Positions 1 to 5,842 are shown, numbered from the stretch's first letter. The stretch: 6,641 nt of DNA from Acidobacteriota bacterium (GCA_020199975.1 JAIVJP010000020.1:1-6641), one strand, 5' to 3'. A program made the numbers and translations. Notes: a model not told the origin generated them from the sequence alone.

Positions 1-37
1 AGGTAGAACAAACCTAGCCAGCTAATCAGTATTCCCT

Positions 38-1135
38 TTGCGAAATCAGTCGAAGAATGAGACCCGTCTGACGGGAAAAGTCGTTCTCGACGCGATGGGC
101 AGCGACAACGCTCCTCACGCTGAGATCGATGGGGCGCTCGCCGCAGCGCGTGATCTAGGCGTAGGAGTAATCCTGGTCGGGCAGCCGGAGAAGATTCAAC
201 CTGAACTTCGTCGGTGTGGCTGGCGTGGAGACGGAGATCGAGGGATTGAACTGGTGGAAGCCTCAGAGGTGATTGGCATGGACGATCCCGTCGCCACCTC
301 AGTGCGGCGCAAGAAGAAGAGTTCTTTGAGGATTGGGACGAAACTGGTTACCGAAGGTCGCGCGGATGGTTTTGTGTCCGCGGGAAATACCGGCGCCGCC
401 ATGGCCACCGCAAAGATGGTCATCGGAATGTTACCCGGCGTAGATCGACCAGCGCTTGCAGCGCTCATTCCTACCAAATCAGCCAAGCCTACTTTGCTTC
501 TCGACGTGGGTGCAAATTCCGAATGCAAGCCGCATCATTTGGTGCAGTTTGCCATTATGGGCGAGGCTTACTCGCGCGCCGTGTTGGGCACCATCAAGCC
601 TGCGATTGGTTTGATGAGCATTGGGGAAGAGGAAGCGAAAGGCAATGACCTGACCAAGGAAGCCTTTCCGCTTCTGCGCGAGATGAGCAGCTTGAATTTT
701 GTAGGAAACGTGGAGGGCCGTGACGTCTTTTCCGGCCTGGTAGATGTGATCGTGACGGATGGTTTTACAGGTAACGTCATGTTGAAGCTCTCCGAAGGAT
801 TGACCGAAGCGATGCTGTCGATGATCAAGCGTGAGCTAACTGTCTCCGCGGTCACAAAGGCGGGAGCTATGCTGGCCAAGCCCGCTTTCCGCAATATCAA
901 GAAACGACTGGATTATTCGGAATATGGTGGCGCGCCACTGCTCGGCGTGCGTCAGATCGTAGTGATCGGACACGGCAGGTCCAACGCTCGCGCTATTCGC
1001 AATGCGATTCGCAACGTAAAGGAGTTCTCTGAGAATCGCGCGAGTGAGCGAATTGAGCGTGGCATCGCTGAAACCAACGCGCTACATGGGCCGGCGGGAT
1101 CGCAGGAGCCCATCAAGAATGTCCGTGTACACTAG
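38..1135 (+). CDS. plsX: Phosphate acyltransferase PlsX (acyl-ACP:phosphate acyltransferase)
   Basis: PlsX converts acyl-ACP and inorganic phosphate to acyl-phosphate, the acyl donor for PlsY in the first acylation of glycerol-3-phosphate; it is a soluble enzyme that acts at the membrane surface. The 365-residue product has the family signatures in order: LDAMGSDNAP (residues 17-26), SAGNTGA (114-120), GNVEGRD (223-229), DGFTGNV (241-247), YGGAPLLG (296-303) and GHG (311-313). It is slightly longer than the usual 330-350 residues, with about 12 extra residues at the N-terminus and a polar tail. An in-frame TAA at 23-25 limits the start. The only conventional start before the LDAMG motif is TTG at 38; CTG at 68 is a weaker alternative. 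No clear Shine-Dalgarno sequence is visible, so the start is less certain than the identity. fabH follows after 70 bp. This gene order is a common bacterial arrangement. Confidence 0.95.
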   Translation: MRNQSKNETRLTGKVVLDAMGSDNAPHAEIDGALAAARDLGVGVILVGQPEKIQPELRRCGWRGDGDRGIELVEASEVIGMDDPVATSVRRKKKSSLRIGTKLVTEGRADGFVSAGNTGAAMATAKMVIGMLPGVDRPALAALIPTKSAKPTLLLDVGANSECKPHHLVQFAIMGEAYSRAVLGTIKPAIGLMSIGEEEAKGNDLTKEAFPLLREMSSLNFVGNVEGRDVFSGLVDVIVTDGFTGNVMLKLSEGLTEAMLSMIKRELTVSAVTKAGAMLAKPAFRNIKKRLDYSEYGGAPLLGVRQIVVIGHGRSNARAIRNAIRNVKEFSENRASERIERGIAETNALHGPAGSQEPIKNVRVH

Positions 1136-1162
1136 CTCAACTGAGTTGGCTTTTCATTTTTT
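1136..1162 (+). terminator. Possible weak intrinsic terminator or attenuator after plsX
   Basis: Directly after the plsX stop, CAAC (1138-1141, extended by a T-G wobble) can pair with GTTG (1145-1148) around a 3-base loop. A T-rich run with six consecutive T (1157-1162) follows about 8 bases downstream. The stem is short and the T-run is displaced, so this would be weak at best and may be chance. The downstream genes are in the same direction and functionally linked, which argues against full termination here. Confidence 0.2.
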
Positions 1163-1194
1163 AGTGGTTAGTATTAACGTCCCCTTTTGCCACT

Positions 1195-1199
1195 GAGGA
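1195..1199 (+). promoter_or_regulatory. Ribosome binding site of fabH
   Basis: GAGGA lies six bases before the ATG at 1206 and fixes the fabH start. AGTGG at 1163-1167 is complementary to CCACT at 1190-1194, immediately before this site, so a small leader hairpin could sit next to it. Confidence 0.7.
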
Positions 1200-1205
1200 C
1201 AGTAG

Positions 1206-2192
1206 ATGGGAAACGTACGCGCCGGGATTCTGGGCACCGGCCATTCATATCCGGAAGGCATTCTGACCAATGCCGATCTAGAGAAAACCGTAGAGACTTC
1301 AGATGAGTGGATAACTACGCGTACCGGCATTAAACAGAGACGGAAAGCAGCCCCTGGAGAATACACTTCGCAGTTTGCAGTTCGCGCCGCGCGCCAAGCT
1401 ATCGAACGCGCCGGGTTAGAACCTTCGGATATCGACCTGATCCTCTGCGCGACTGTGACGCCCGATCAGATTCTTCCTTCGACCGGCTGCCTGATTCAGG
1501 CAGAGCTTGGCGCCCATAGGGCAGCCGCTATGGATGTCGTTGCGGCCTGCTCGGGGTTTTTGTATGGTCTCACCCTGGCGAACACGATGGTCCAGACTGG
1601 CCAGTCGCGTAACGCGCTCGTCATCGGTGCGGAGATTCTGACGCAGTACGTCGATTACTCTGATCGTCAAACGTGTGTACTGTTTGGCGACGGAGCTGGC
1701 GCGGCGGTTTTGGGACCTGTTGAAGGTGACCGTGGAATCTTGGCTACCCGGATCAAGTCTGACGGCAGATATGAGGAGCAGCTCTATTCTCCTGGTGGCG
1801 GCACGCGTCGCCCACCGAGCGCCGAGACCCTGGCTTCCGGCGACCATTTTTTTAAGATGAAGGGGAACGAGCTGTTCAAGGTGGCAGTGCGCTCAATGGC
1901 TGACATCTCGCGCGAAGTGCTGGAGCAAGCAGGTCTAACGGCCGAAGATGTGAGTCTGTTTATTCCACACCAAGCGAATCAGCGAATTACAGACGCCGTG
2001 GCAAACAAATTAAACGTTGACGACGCGCGCGTTTACTCAAACATTGCGATGCACGGCAACACGTCTTCAGCTTCTATCCCGATCGCCCTCGATGAGTGTG
2101 TAGAAGCAGGGCGAATTAAGAAAGATGACTTGATTCTGTTGGCGTCGTTTGGCGGCGGCGTGACCTGGGGCGGAGTACTGATGAGGTGGTAA
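1206..2192 (+). CDS. fabH: 3-oxoacyl-ACP synthase III (FabH)
   Basis: FabH starts fatty acid synthesis by condensing an acyl-CoA primer (acetyl-CoA or a branched/short acyl-CoA) with malonyl-ACP in the cytoplasm. The 328-residue product has typical length and the full Cys-His-Asn triad: Cys115 in VAACSGF (112-118), His255 in IPHQANQR (253-260) and Asn285 in HGNTSSAS (283-290). The N-terminal DEWITTRTGI (33-42) and C-terminal GGGVTWG (316-322) signatures are also present. The ATG at 1206 is preceded by GAGGA at good spacing, and the protein begins at the usual point, just before the GTGHSYPE strand. Primer choice (acetyl versus branched) cannot be read reliably from the sequence. The gene lies between plsX and fabD, the standard neighbourhood. 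The gap to fabD is long (193 bp) and carries a repeat array. Confidence 0.96.
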   Translation: MGNVRAGILGTGHSYPEGILTNADLEKTVETSDEWITTRTGIKQRRKAAPGEYTSQFAVRAARQAIERAGLEPSDIDLILCATVTPDQILPSTGCLIQAELGAHRAAAMDVVAACSGFLYGLTLANTMVQTGQSRNALVIGAEILTQYVDYSDRQTCVLFGDGAGAAVLGPVEGDRGILATRIKSDGRYEEQLYSPGGGTRRPPSAETLASGDHFFKMKGNELFKVAVRSMADISREVLEQAGLTAEDVSLFIPHQANQRITDAVANKLNVDDARVYSNIAMHGNTSSASIPIALDECVEAGRIKKDDLILLASFGGGVTWGGVLMRW

Positions 2193-2204
2193 AGACATTT
2201 TCGG

Positions 2205-2387
2205 ATTGCCAATTGCCGATTGCCAATTGCCGATTGTAATGGCAGCAGGCGTTACGATTGGCGATTTCGATTGCCAATTGCCACTTTAAGTCTTTGATCT
2301 GGGCCTGTGGGCCAAAGGCAAGACTCGCATTTTGCTTGTCACATACTGAAGAGCGCCAATCGGCAATTGGCAATGGCAATTGGCAAT
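2205..2387 (+). repeat. Inverted heptamer-repeat array between fabH and fabD (unit ATTGCCA/G)
   Basis: The left arm has four exact tandem 7-bp units, alternating ATTGCCA and ATTGCCG (2205-2232), then a degenerate fifth unit. Further units lie at 2257-2263 (ATTGGCG) and 2270-2283 (two ATTGCCA). The right arm carries the reverse-complement units CGGCAAT (2361-2367), TGGCAAT (2368-2374), a 6-base GGCAAT (2375-2380) and TGGCAAT (2381-2387). By hand alignment, 2205-2236 pairs with 2357-2387 over 31 base pairs with a single bulged G at 2218, enclosing about 120 bases. The last right-arm unit supplies the A and T of the fabD ATG (2386-2388). Between the arms, about 2284-2356 is unique sequence with no gene. 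Short tandem heptamers between genes are known from cyanobacteria (STRR sequences); whether this belongs to a named family cannot be judged here. Confidence 0.92.
2255..2280 (+). other. Nested hairpin with TTCG loop inside the fabH-fabD array
   Basis: Positions 2255-2265 can pair with 2270-2280 around a TTCG tetraloop (2266-2269). This gives 11 base pairs, two of them G-T wobbles. The closing pair is T-A rather than the C-G of the extra-stable UUCG class. The right side of this stem (ATTGCCAATTG) can instead pair with the right arm of the array near the fabD start, so the two folds exclude each other. Any function is inference. Confidence 0.5.
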
Positions 2388-3330
2388 GTCACTGGCTTAC
2401 ATCTTTCCGGGGCAAGGATCGCAGCATCCGGGCATGGGAAAGGACTTGGTGGATAACTTTCCCGCTGCGCGAAAGGTCTTTGATGAAGTAGACGAAGCGC
2501 TGAGTTTCCCTATCTCTCGTTTGTGCTTTGAGGGACCGCCGGAAACCTTGCAGCTGACGGAGAACACGCAGCCGGCAATTCTGAGCGTTTCTGTCGCCGT
2601 GCTTCGGGCGATGGAGGCCCAAGGGTTTCCCCAGCCAAACTACGTTGCTGGACACAGTCTCGGGGAGTATTCAGCACTCGTCGCGGCGGGCGCCCTGAGC
2701 CTATCCGATGCGGTGAGAGCTGTCAGGGCGCGCGGACGTTACATGCAGGAGGCCGTTCCTCCAGGCCAGGGGGCCATGGCAGCAGTGAGAGGCGCGGAAC
2801 TGTCTGAGATTGAGAAAGTTTGTGGGGAGGCGAGTCAGGGCCAGGTTTGCGCGCCAGCGAATATCAATTCTTCAAACCAGGTGGTAATCGCCGGCAACAC
2901 CGAAGCCATCGATCGCGCAATTGAGCTGCTCAAAGAAAAGGGTGCCAAGCGCGTGGTGAAGCTGAATGTGAGCGCTCCGTTCCATTGCTCGCTAATGGCG
3001 CCCGCGCAAGAGAGGTTGGCCGCCGATCTGGAAGCTTTGAGTCTTGACGATTTGCGCATTCCGCTGGTAAGTAACGTTGACGCGGCGGAAGTAAGAAAAG
3101 CGGTGCACGCCAGAGACTCGCTGGTTCGGCAGGTTTCATCGCCGGTGCGCTGGCTGGAATCGGTCGAGTTGTTGATTCGCGAAGGTGTTGATACCTTCGT
3201 CGAAGTTGGACCGGGGAGAGTTTTGAGCGGACTAATGCGCCAGATCAGTCGTGAGGTGAAGAGTCTCAACGTAGAAGCTACCGCGAGTCTGAAATCCACT
3301 GGCGCCAAGCTAGGAATTTCTCAGGGTTGA
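2386..3330 (+). CDS. fabD: Malonyl CoA-acyl carrier protein transacylase (FabD)
   Basis: FabD moves the malonyl group from malonyl-CoA to the phosphopantetheine arm of ACP, supplying FabH and FabF. From the ATG at 2386 the product is 314 residues, the usual size. It shows FPGQGSQ (7-13, oxyanion Gln), the nucleophile Ser91 in GHSLGEYSAL (89-98), Arg116 in RGRYMQEA (116-123), which would bind the malonyl carboxylate, His200 in SAPFHCSLM (196-204) and the C-terminal VEVGPGRVL (272-280). TTG at 2380 is also in frame, but ATG 2386 gives the family-typical N-terminus (one or two residues before LAYIFPGQG). No Shine-Dalgarno sequence precedes the start. Instead, the start codon overlaps the last unit of the heptamer array, and its first two bases lie in a potential long stem. 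acpP follows after 38 bp; no fabG lies between them. Confidence 0.96.
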   Translation: MSLAYIFPGQGSQHPGMGKDLVDNFPAARKVFDEVDEALSFPISRLCFEGPPETLQLTENTQPAILSVSVAVLRAMEAQGFPQPNYVAGHSLGEYSALVAAGALSLSDAVRAVRARGRYMQEAVPPGQGAMAAVRGAELSEIEKVCGEASQGQVCAPANINSSNQVVIAGNTEAIDRAIELLKEKGAKRVVKLNVSAPFHCSLMAPAQERLAADLEALSLDDLRIPLVSNVDAAEVRKAVHARDSLVRQVSSPVRWLESVELLIREGVDTFVEVGPGRVLSGLMRQISREVKSLNVEATASLKSTGAKLGISQG

Positions 3331-3343
3331 AAACCAGTTTTCA
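3328..3343 (+). other. Short perfect dyad at the fabD stop codon
   Basis: TGAAAAC (3328-3334) and GTTTTCA (3337-3343) form a 7-bp perfect inverted repeat with a two-base centre, starting at the TGA stop of fabD. It could be a small hairpin or a protein-binding dyad. It does not match the FapR or FabT operator sequences as I remember them. Chance is possible given its length and AT-richness. Confidence 0.3.
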
Positions 3344-3352
3344 CAAAATCAC

Positions 3353-3359
3353 AGAGGAG
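3353..3359 (+). promoter_or_regulatory. Strong ribosome binding site of acpP
   Basis: AGAGGAG lies nine bases upstream of the ATG at 3369. It selects that ATG over the in-frame TTG at 3327, which overlaps the fabD stop and would add 14 residues not seen in ACPs. A strong site fits the high expression expected of acyl carrier protein. Confidence 0.85.
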
Positions 3360-3368
3360 CAAAACGAA

Positions 3369-3611
3369 ATGCCCGATCAAGAGATCGAGAATAAAGTAAA
3401 GCAGATCATCGTTGACGAACTTGGAGTGGACGAGAATGAGGTCACTCCAAATGCTCGCTTCATCGATGACCTGGGTGCCGATTCGCTGGACACGGTCGAA
3501 CTCGTCATGCGTTTTGAAGAAGAGTTTGGCATCGAGATTCCTGATGAGGACGCTGAGAAAATTCAGAGTGTGCGCGACGCGTACAACTACATCGACCAGC
3601 ACAAAAAGTAG
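3369..3611 (+). CDS. acpP: Acyl carrier protein
   Basis: This is the small acidic cytoplasmic carrier that holds growing acyl chains on a 4'-phosphopantetheine arm. The 80-residue product is typical in length and strongly acidic. The modified serine is Ser39 in the DLGADSLDTVEL motif (34-45), which is the recognition helix for ACP synthase and for the condensing enzymes. The ordered four-helix pattern is intact, with FEEEFGIEIPDEDAEKI (49-65) matching helix II-III and a lysine-rich end. A strong AGAGGAG site fixes the start. The gene sits between fabD and fabF, its usual place, although fabG is missing between fabD and acpP. An inverted heptamer array begins at the last base of its stop codon; it could influence mRNA 3' stability or the ratio of AcpP to FabF, but that is inference. 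Confidence 0.97.
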   Translation: MPDQEIENKVKQIIVDELGVDENEVTPNARFIDDLGADSLDTVELVMRFEEEFGIEIPDEDAEKIQSVRDAYNYIDQHKK

Positions 3612-3690
3612 TGGTAAGGGATAGGTGATAAGTGAGAGGAGTTGCCTCTTGCGTTTATCCTATCACCGCTAACCTTTCACCTATTACCAC
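3611..3690 (+). repeat. Inverted heptamer-repeat array between acpP and fabF (unit TAGGTGA)
   Basis: The left arm reads GTGG, then TAAGGGA, TAGGTGA and TAAGTGA (3615-3635). The right arm holds the inverted units TATCCTA, TCACCGC, TAACCTT and TCACCTA (3656-3683), closing with TTACCAC (3684-3690), which is the exact complement of the opening GTGGTAA (3611-3617). A central hairpin AGAGG/CCTCT (3635-3639 with 3645-3649) with a five-base loop joins the arms. The array occupies almost the whole gap: it starts on the final base of the acpP stop and ends five bases before the fabF ribosome binding site. The units are degenerate copies. No T-run follows, so it does not look like a classic terminator. 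Confidence 0.85.
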
Positions 3691-3694
3691 TTTC

Positions 3695-3700
3695 AAGGAG
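3695..3700 (+). promoter_or_regulatory. Ribosome binding site of fabF
   Basis: AAGGAG stands seven bases before TTG at 3708 and decides the start of fabF. The open frame extends upstream to 3642, but those 22 codons are read through the repeat array and encode nothing seen in FabF proteins. Confidence 0.85.
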
Positions 3701-3707
3701 CTTTGAT

Positions 3708-4949
3708 TTGACACGTAGGGTTGTGGTCACAGGCCTCGGCCTGGTAACGCCGATTGGCAACTCAGTCGAGGCGACCTGGACTGCGCTGATGAAAGGTCAG
3801 AGCGGCGCGGATCGCATTAAGAGATTCGACGTCGAGAAGTTTCCGGTTAAGTTTGCCTGCGAGATTAAGGACTTCGATCCGCTGAATTACGTCGAGAAGA
3901 AAGAGGCACGCAAGATGGGCGCCTTTATTCATTATGCGATTGCCGCGGCCCAGGAAGCAGTGGCCGACAGCGGTCTCGAGGTTAGTGACGATATCGCAGA
4001 GGGGGTGGGCACCTATATCAGCAGCGGTATCGGAGACTTCTGGGCGATCGAGCGCGAACATTCAAAGCTTCTCAATGATGGTCCGAGCCGCATTTCCCCT
4101 TTCTTCATCCCTTCAGCAATAGTGAACCTAGCGGCTGGTCAGGTTTCGATACGTCACAACGCAAAAGGTCCGAATTCGGCCACGGCCACGGCTTGTGCCG
4201 CCGGGGCGCACGCAATCGGCGATAGCTTCAAGATCATACAGCGAGCAGCCGCGGATGTAATGATTTGCGGTGGTGCGGAGTCGGCGATCACGCCCATGAG
4301 CGTGGCGGGTTTTGCTGCCATGCGAGCACTGTCGACGCGAAACGATGATCCACTCACGGCGTCACGGCCTTTTGAACAGGATCGCGATGGATTTGTGATA
4401 GGCGAGGGCGCCGGCATCATGATTCTGGAGGACCTGGAGTTTGCTCGTCGCCGCGGAGCGCGGATCTACTCCGAGCTTGTCGGCTATGGTATGACCGCCG
4501 ATGCTTTTCACATAACCATGCCGGATGATACTGGCTCGGGCGCCATTCGCGTTATGCAGAAAACCATTCAGGACGCCGGAATTCAACCGGAAGAAGTAGG
4601 GTATATCAACGCGCACGGAACCTCGACACCTTACAACGATAAATTTGAGACGCTGGCCATCAGAAAAACATTTGGCGAGCACGCGTACAGACTTGCCGTT
4701 AGCTCAACTAAGTCGATGACTGGGCATCTGCTGGGCGCCGCTGGCGGAATCGAAGGGGTTTTCTCGGTGTTGTCTCTGCACCGCAATATCCTACCACCCA
4801 CAATCAACTACTTCAAACCCGATCCGGAATGCGATCTGGACTACGTTCCTAACAAGCCGCGCGAGGCTGTAGTGAACTACGCGCTGTCCAACAGTTTTGG
4901 GTTTGGTGGTACGAATGCGGCCCTGCTCTTTAAGAGATATGAGGAATGA
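3708..4949 (+). CDS. fabF: 3-oxoacyl-ACP synthase II (FabF)
   Basis: FabF is the elongating condensing enzyme: it accepts the acyl chain from acyl-ACP onto a cysteine and condenses it with malonyl-ACP. From TTG 3708 the product is 413 residues, the standard length, and begins TRRVVVTGLGLVTP as FabF proteins do. The catalytic set is complete: Cys163 in TATACAAGAH (159-168), His303 in NAHGTSTP (301-308), Lys335 and His340 in STKSMTGHLLGAAGG (333-347). These numbers agree with E. coli FabF (Cys163, His303, His340). The glycine-rich NSFGFGGTNA (395-404) is near the C-terminus. A FabB identity is less likely, given the length and the gene order next to acpP. The start is TTG with a good AAGGAG site. 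The last residues (YEE) and stop codon lie where the next heptamer array appears to begin. Confidence 0.96.
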   Translation: MTRRVVVTGLGLVTPIGNSVEATWTALMKGQSGADRIKRFDVEKFPVKFACEIKDFDPLNYVEKKEARKMGAFIHYAIAAAQEAVADSGLEVSDDIAEGVGTYISSGIGDFWAIEREHSKLLNDGPSRISPFFIPSAIVNLAAGQVSIRHNAKGPNSATATACAAGAHAIGDSFKIIQRAAADVMICGGAESAITPMSVAGFAAMRALSTRNDDPLTASRPFEQDRDGFVIGEGAGIMILEDLEFARRRGARIYSELVGYGMTADAFHITMPDDTGSGAIRVMQKTIQDAGIQPEEVGYINAHGTSTPYNDKFETLAIRKTFGEHAYRLAVSSTKSMTGHLLGAAGGIEGVFSVLSLHRNILPPTINYFKPDPECDLDYVPNKPREAVVNYALSNSFGFGGTNAALLFKRYEE

Positions 4950-5048
4950 GGAACTGGGGAATTGGTGCTTGGAACTCTGTACTTTGAACTTTGAGGGTGA
5001 CAGTCAACCCCGAAACTGAACAAAGTACAAAGCACGAAATACAAAGTT
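4941..5048 (+). repeat. Inverted heptamer-repeat array between fabF and etfB (unit TTTGAAC/TTTGTAC)
   Basis: The left side shows 7-bp periodicity: GAGGAAT, GAGGAAC, TGGGGAA, TTGGTGC, TTGGAAC, TCTGTAC, TTTGAAC, TTTGAGG (4941-4996), clearest in the last four units. The right side carries inverted units CAAAGTA, CAAAGCA, CGAAATA and CAAAGTT (5021-5048). Positions 4975-4986 pair with 5021-5032 at 11 of 12 bases. The centre can form a small hairpin, with GGGTGA (4995-5000) against TCA (5004-5006) and CCC (5008-5010) with a bulged A. The periodic sequence may start within the last codons of fabF; that end is weakly supported. The rest of the gap (5049-5068) shows no clear ribosome binding site for etfB. 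Confidence 0.85.
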
Positions 5049-5068
5049 CTGAGCGTAAATCACAGCGT

Positions 5069-5842
5069 ATGAAAATTATCGTAATGATGAAGCAAGTCGC
5101 CAGCAAAGACGCGATCTTGCGAATCAACAAAGATGGAACATGGATTGAGGAAGGTGATCTTTCCTTCGAGGTCAACGAGTCGGACGGATACGCGCTCGAA
5201 GAAGCTTTGCGTGTCAGAGAGAAACTGAGCGGCGAAGTAATTGTCTGTTCGATGGGACCACAGCGAGCCAAGAGTGTGATTAAGGACGCTCTGGCGCGCG
5301 GGGCCGATCGGGCCATTCATGTGGTTGGCGACAATCTTACCCACCTTTCTCCCTATGCCGCTGCCAGCGCGCTGGTGGAAGCAATTCGTGAGGAGCAGCC
5401 GAACCTGATCATGACCGGTTTGCAATCGGATGACTATGGTTATGCCCAAACCGGCGTGATCATGGCTGATTTGCTAGGGATGCCGCATGCGACGATTGTG
5501 ATTGAAGTCGACGCCTCTGGCGACAAGCTGCGCGTCAAGAGGGAACTCGAGAGTGGCTGGTATCAGTGGTATTCCATGCCTACTCCAGCTTTGCTGACGA
5601 TTCAATCAGGCATCAGTCAGATCCGCTACGCCACGCTCAAGGGCATCATGGCGGCAAAGAAGAAAGAGATTAAAGAAGTGACCCCACCGGCGGAAATAGT
5701 GACTCGCCCATCACATCAGCAGCTGAAGAAAGTCTATTTGCCGCAAAAGACAAAGCAGACTCAATTGCTGGGTAATGGCGATGCTAAGGCCGGAGCTGTT
5801 ACGCTCGCCGAGAAACTTCACGTCGAGGCACGGGTAATCTAA
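5069..5842 (+). CDS. etfB: Electron transfer flavoprotein, beta subunit
   Basis: EtfB pairs with EtfA to form the soluble FAD-containing flavoprotein that collects electrons from acyl-CoA dehydrogenases and related enzymes and passes them to a membrane quinone reductase (ETF-QO) or another acceptor. The 257-residue product has the family length. It begins MKIIVMMKQV, contains VNESDGYALEEALRVRE (35-51), the nucleotide-binding segment TGLQSDDYGYAQTG (116-129) and the signature region VKRELESG (156-163) through PALLTIQSG to IMAAKKK (193-199). ATG 5069 is chosen because the open frame upstream to 4991 runs through the repeat array and would add a 26-residue extension unlike any EtfB. No clear Shine-Dalgarno sequence is present. 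The usual NPRY stretch is replaced by SQIRYATL (183-190), and the binding loop differs from the well-studied human and bifurcating types, so the subgroup is uncertain. Its stop overlaps the etfA start. Confidence 0.95.
   Translation: MKIIVMMKQVASKDAILRINKDGTWIEEGDLSFEVNESDGYALEEALRVREKLSGEVIVCSMGPQRAKSVIKDALARGADRAIHVVGDNLTHLSPYAAASALVEAIREEQPNLIMTGLQSDDYGYAQTGVIMADLLGMPHATIVIEVDASGDKLRVKRELESGWYQWYSMPTPALLTIQSGISQIRYATLKGIMAAKKKEIKEVTPPAEIVTRPSHQQLKKVYLPQKTKQTQLLGNGDAKAGAVTLAEKLHVEARVI

Noticed and set aside
1..37. 3' end of an upstream gene such as rpmF
   Set aside because: There are stop codons in all three forward frames (at 4, 15 and 23), and too little sequence to recognise any protein end.
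1416..1847. 143-residue reverse-strand open frame inside fabH
   Set aside because: It is antisense to conserved catalytic regions of FabH, with no domain or ribosome binding site to support it.
2116..2379. Reverse-strand small open frame across the fabH-fabD gap
   Set aside because: Much of the predicted peptide is translated heptamer repeat, with the rest antisense to the fabH end; no motif supports coding.
2205..2387. CRISPR array
   Set aside because: The units are 7 bp and directly tandem, with no 25-35 bp spacers of even length and no cas genes nearby.
2835..3308. 157-residue reverse-strand open frame inside fabD
   Set aside because: It is fully antisense to a well-conserved gene, has no recognisable motif and has a composition typical of a shadow frame.
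3327..3368. 14-residue N-terminal extension of acyl carrier protein from TTG 3327
   Set aside because: The strong AGAGGAG site lies within this stretch and points to ATG 3369, and ACPs do not carry such an extension.
3611..3690. REP/RAYT-type element or insertion sequence remnant
   Set aside because: No GTAG-type REP head, no transposase fragment and no target duplication are visible; the structure is periodic heptamers rather than a fixed palindrome.
3642..3707. 22-residue N-terminal extension of FabF starting at TTG 3642
   Set aside because: It reads through the repeat array. TTG 3708 has an AAGGAG site at good spacing and gives the family-typical N-terminus.
4991..5068. 26-residue N-terminal extension of EtfB
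   Set aside because: The sequence is repeat-derived and polar, and EtfB proteins begin at the MKIIV strand encoded from 5069.
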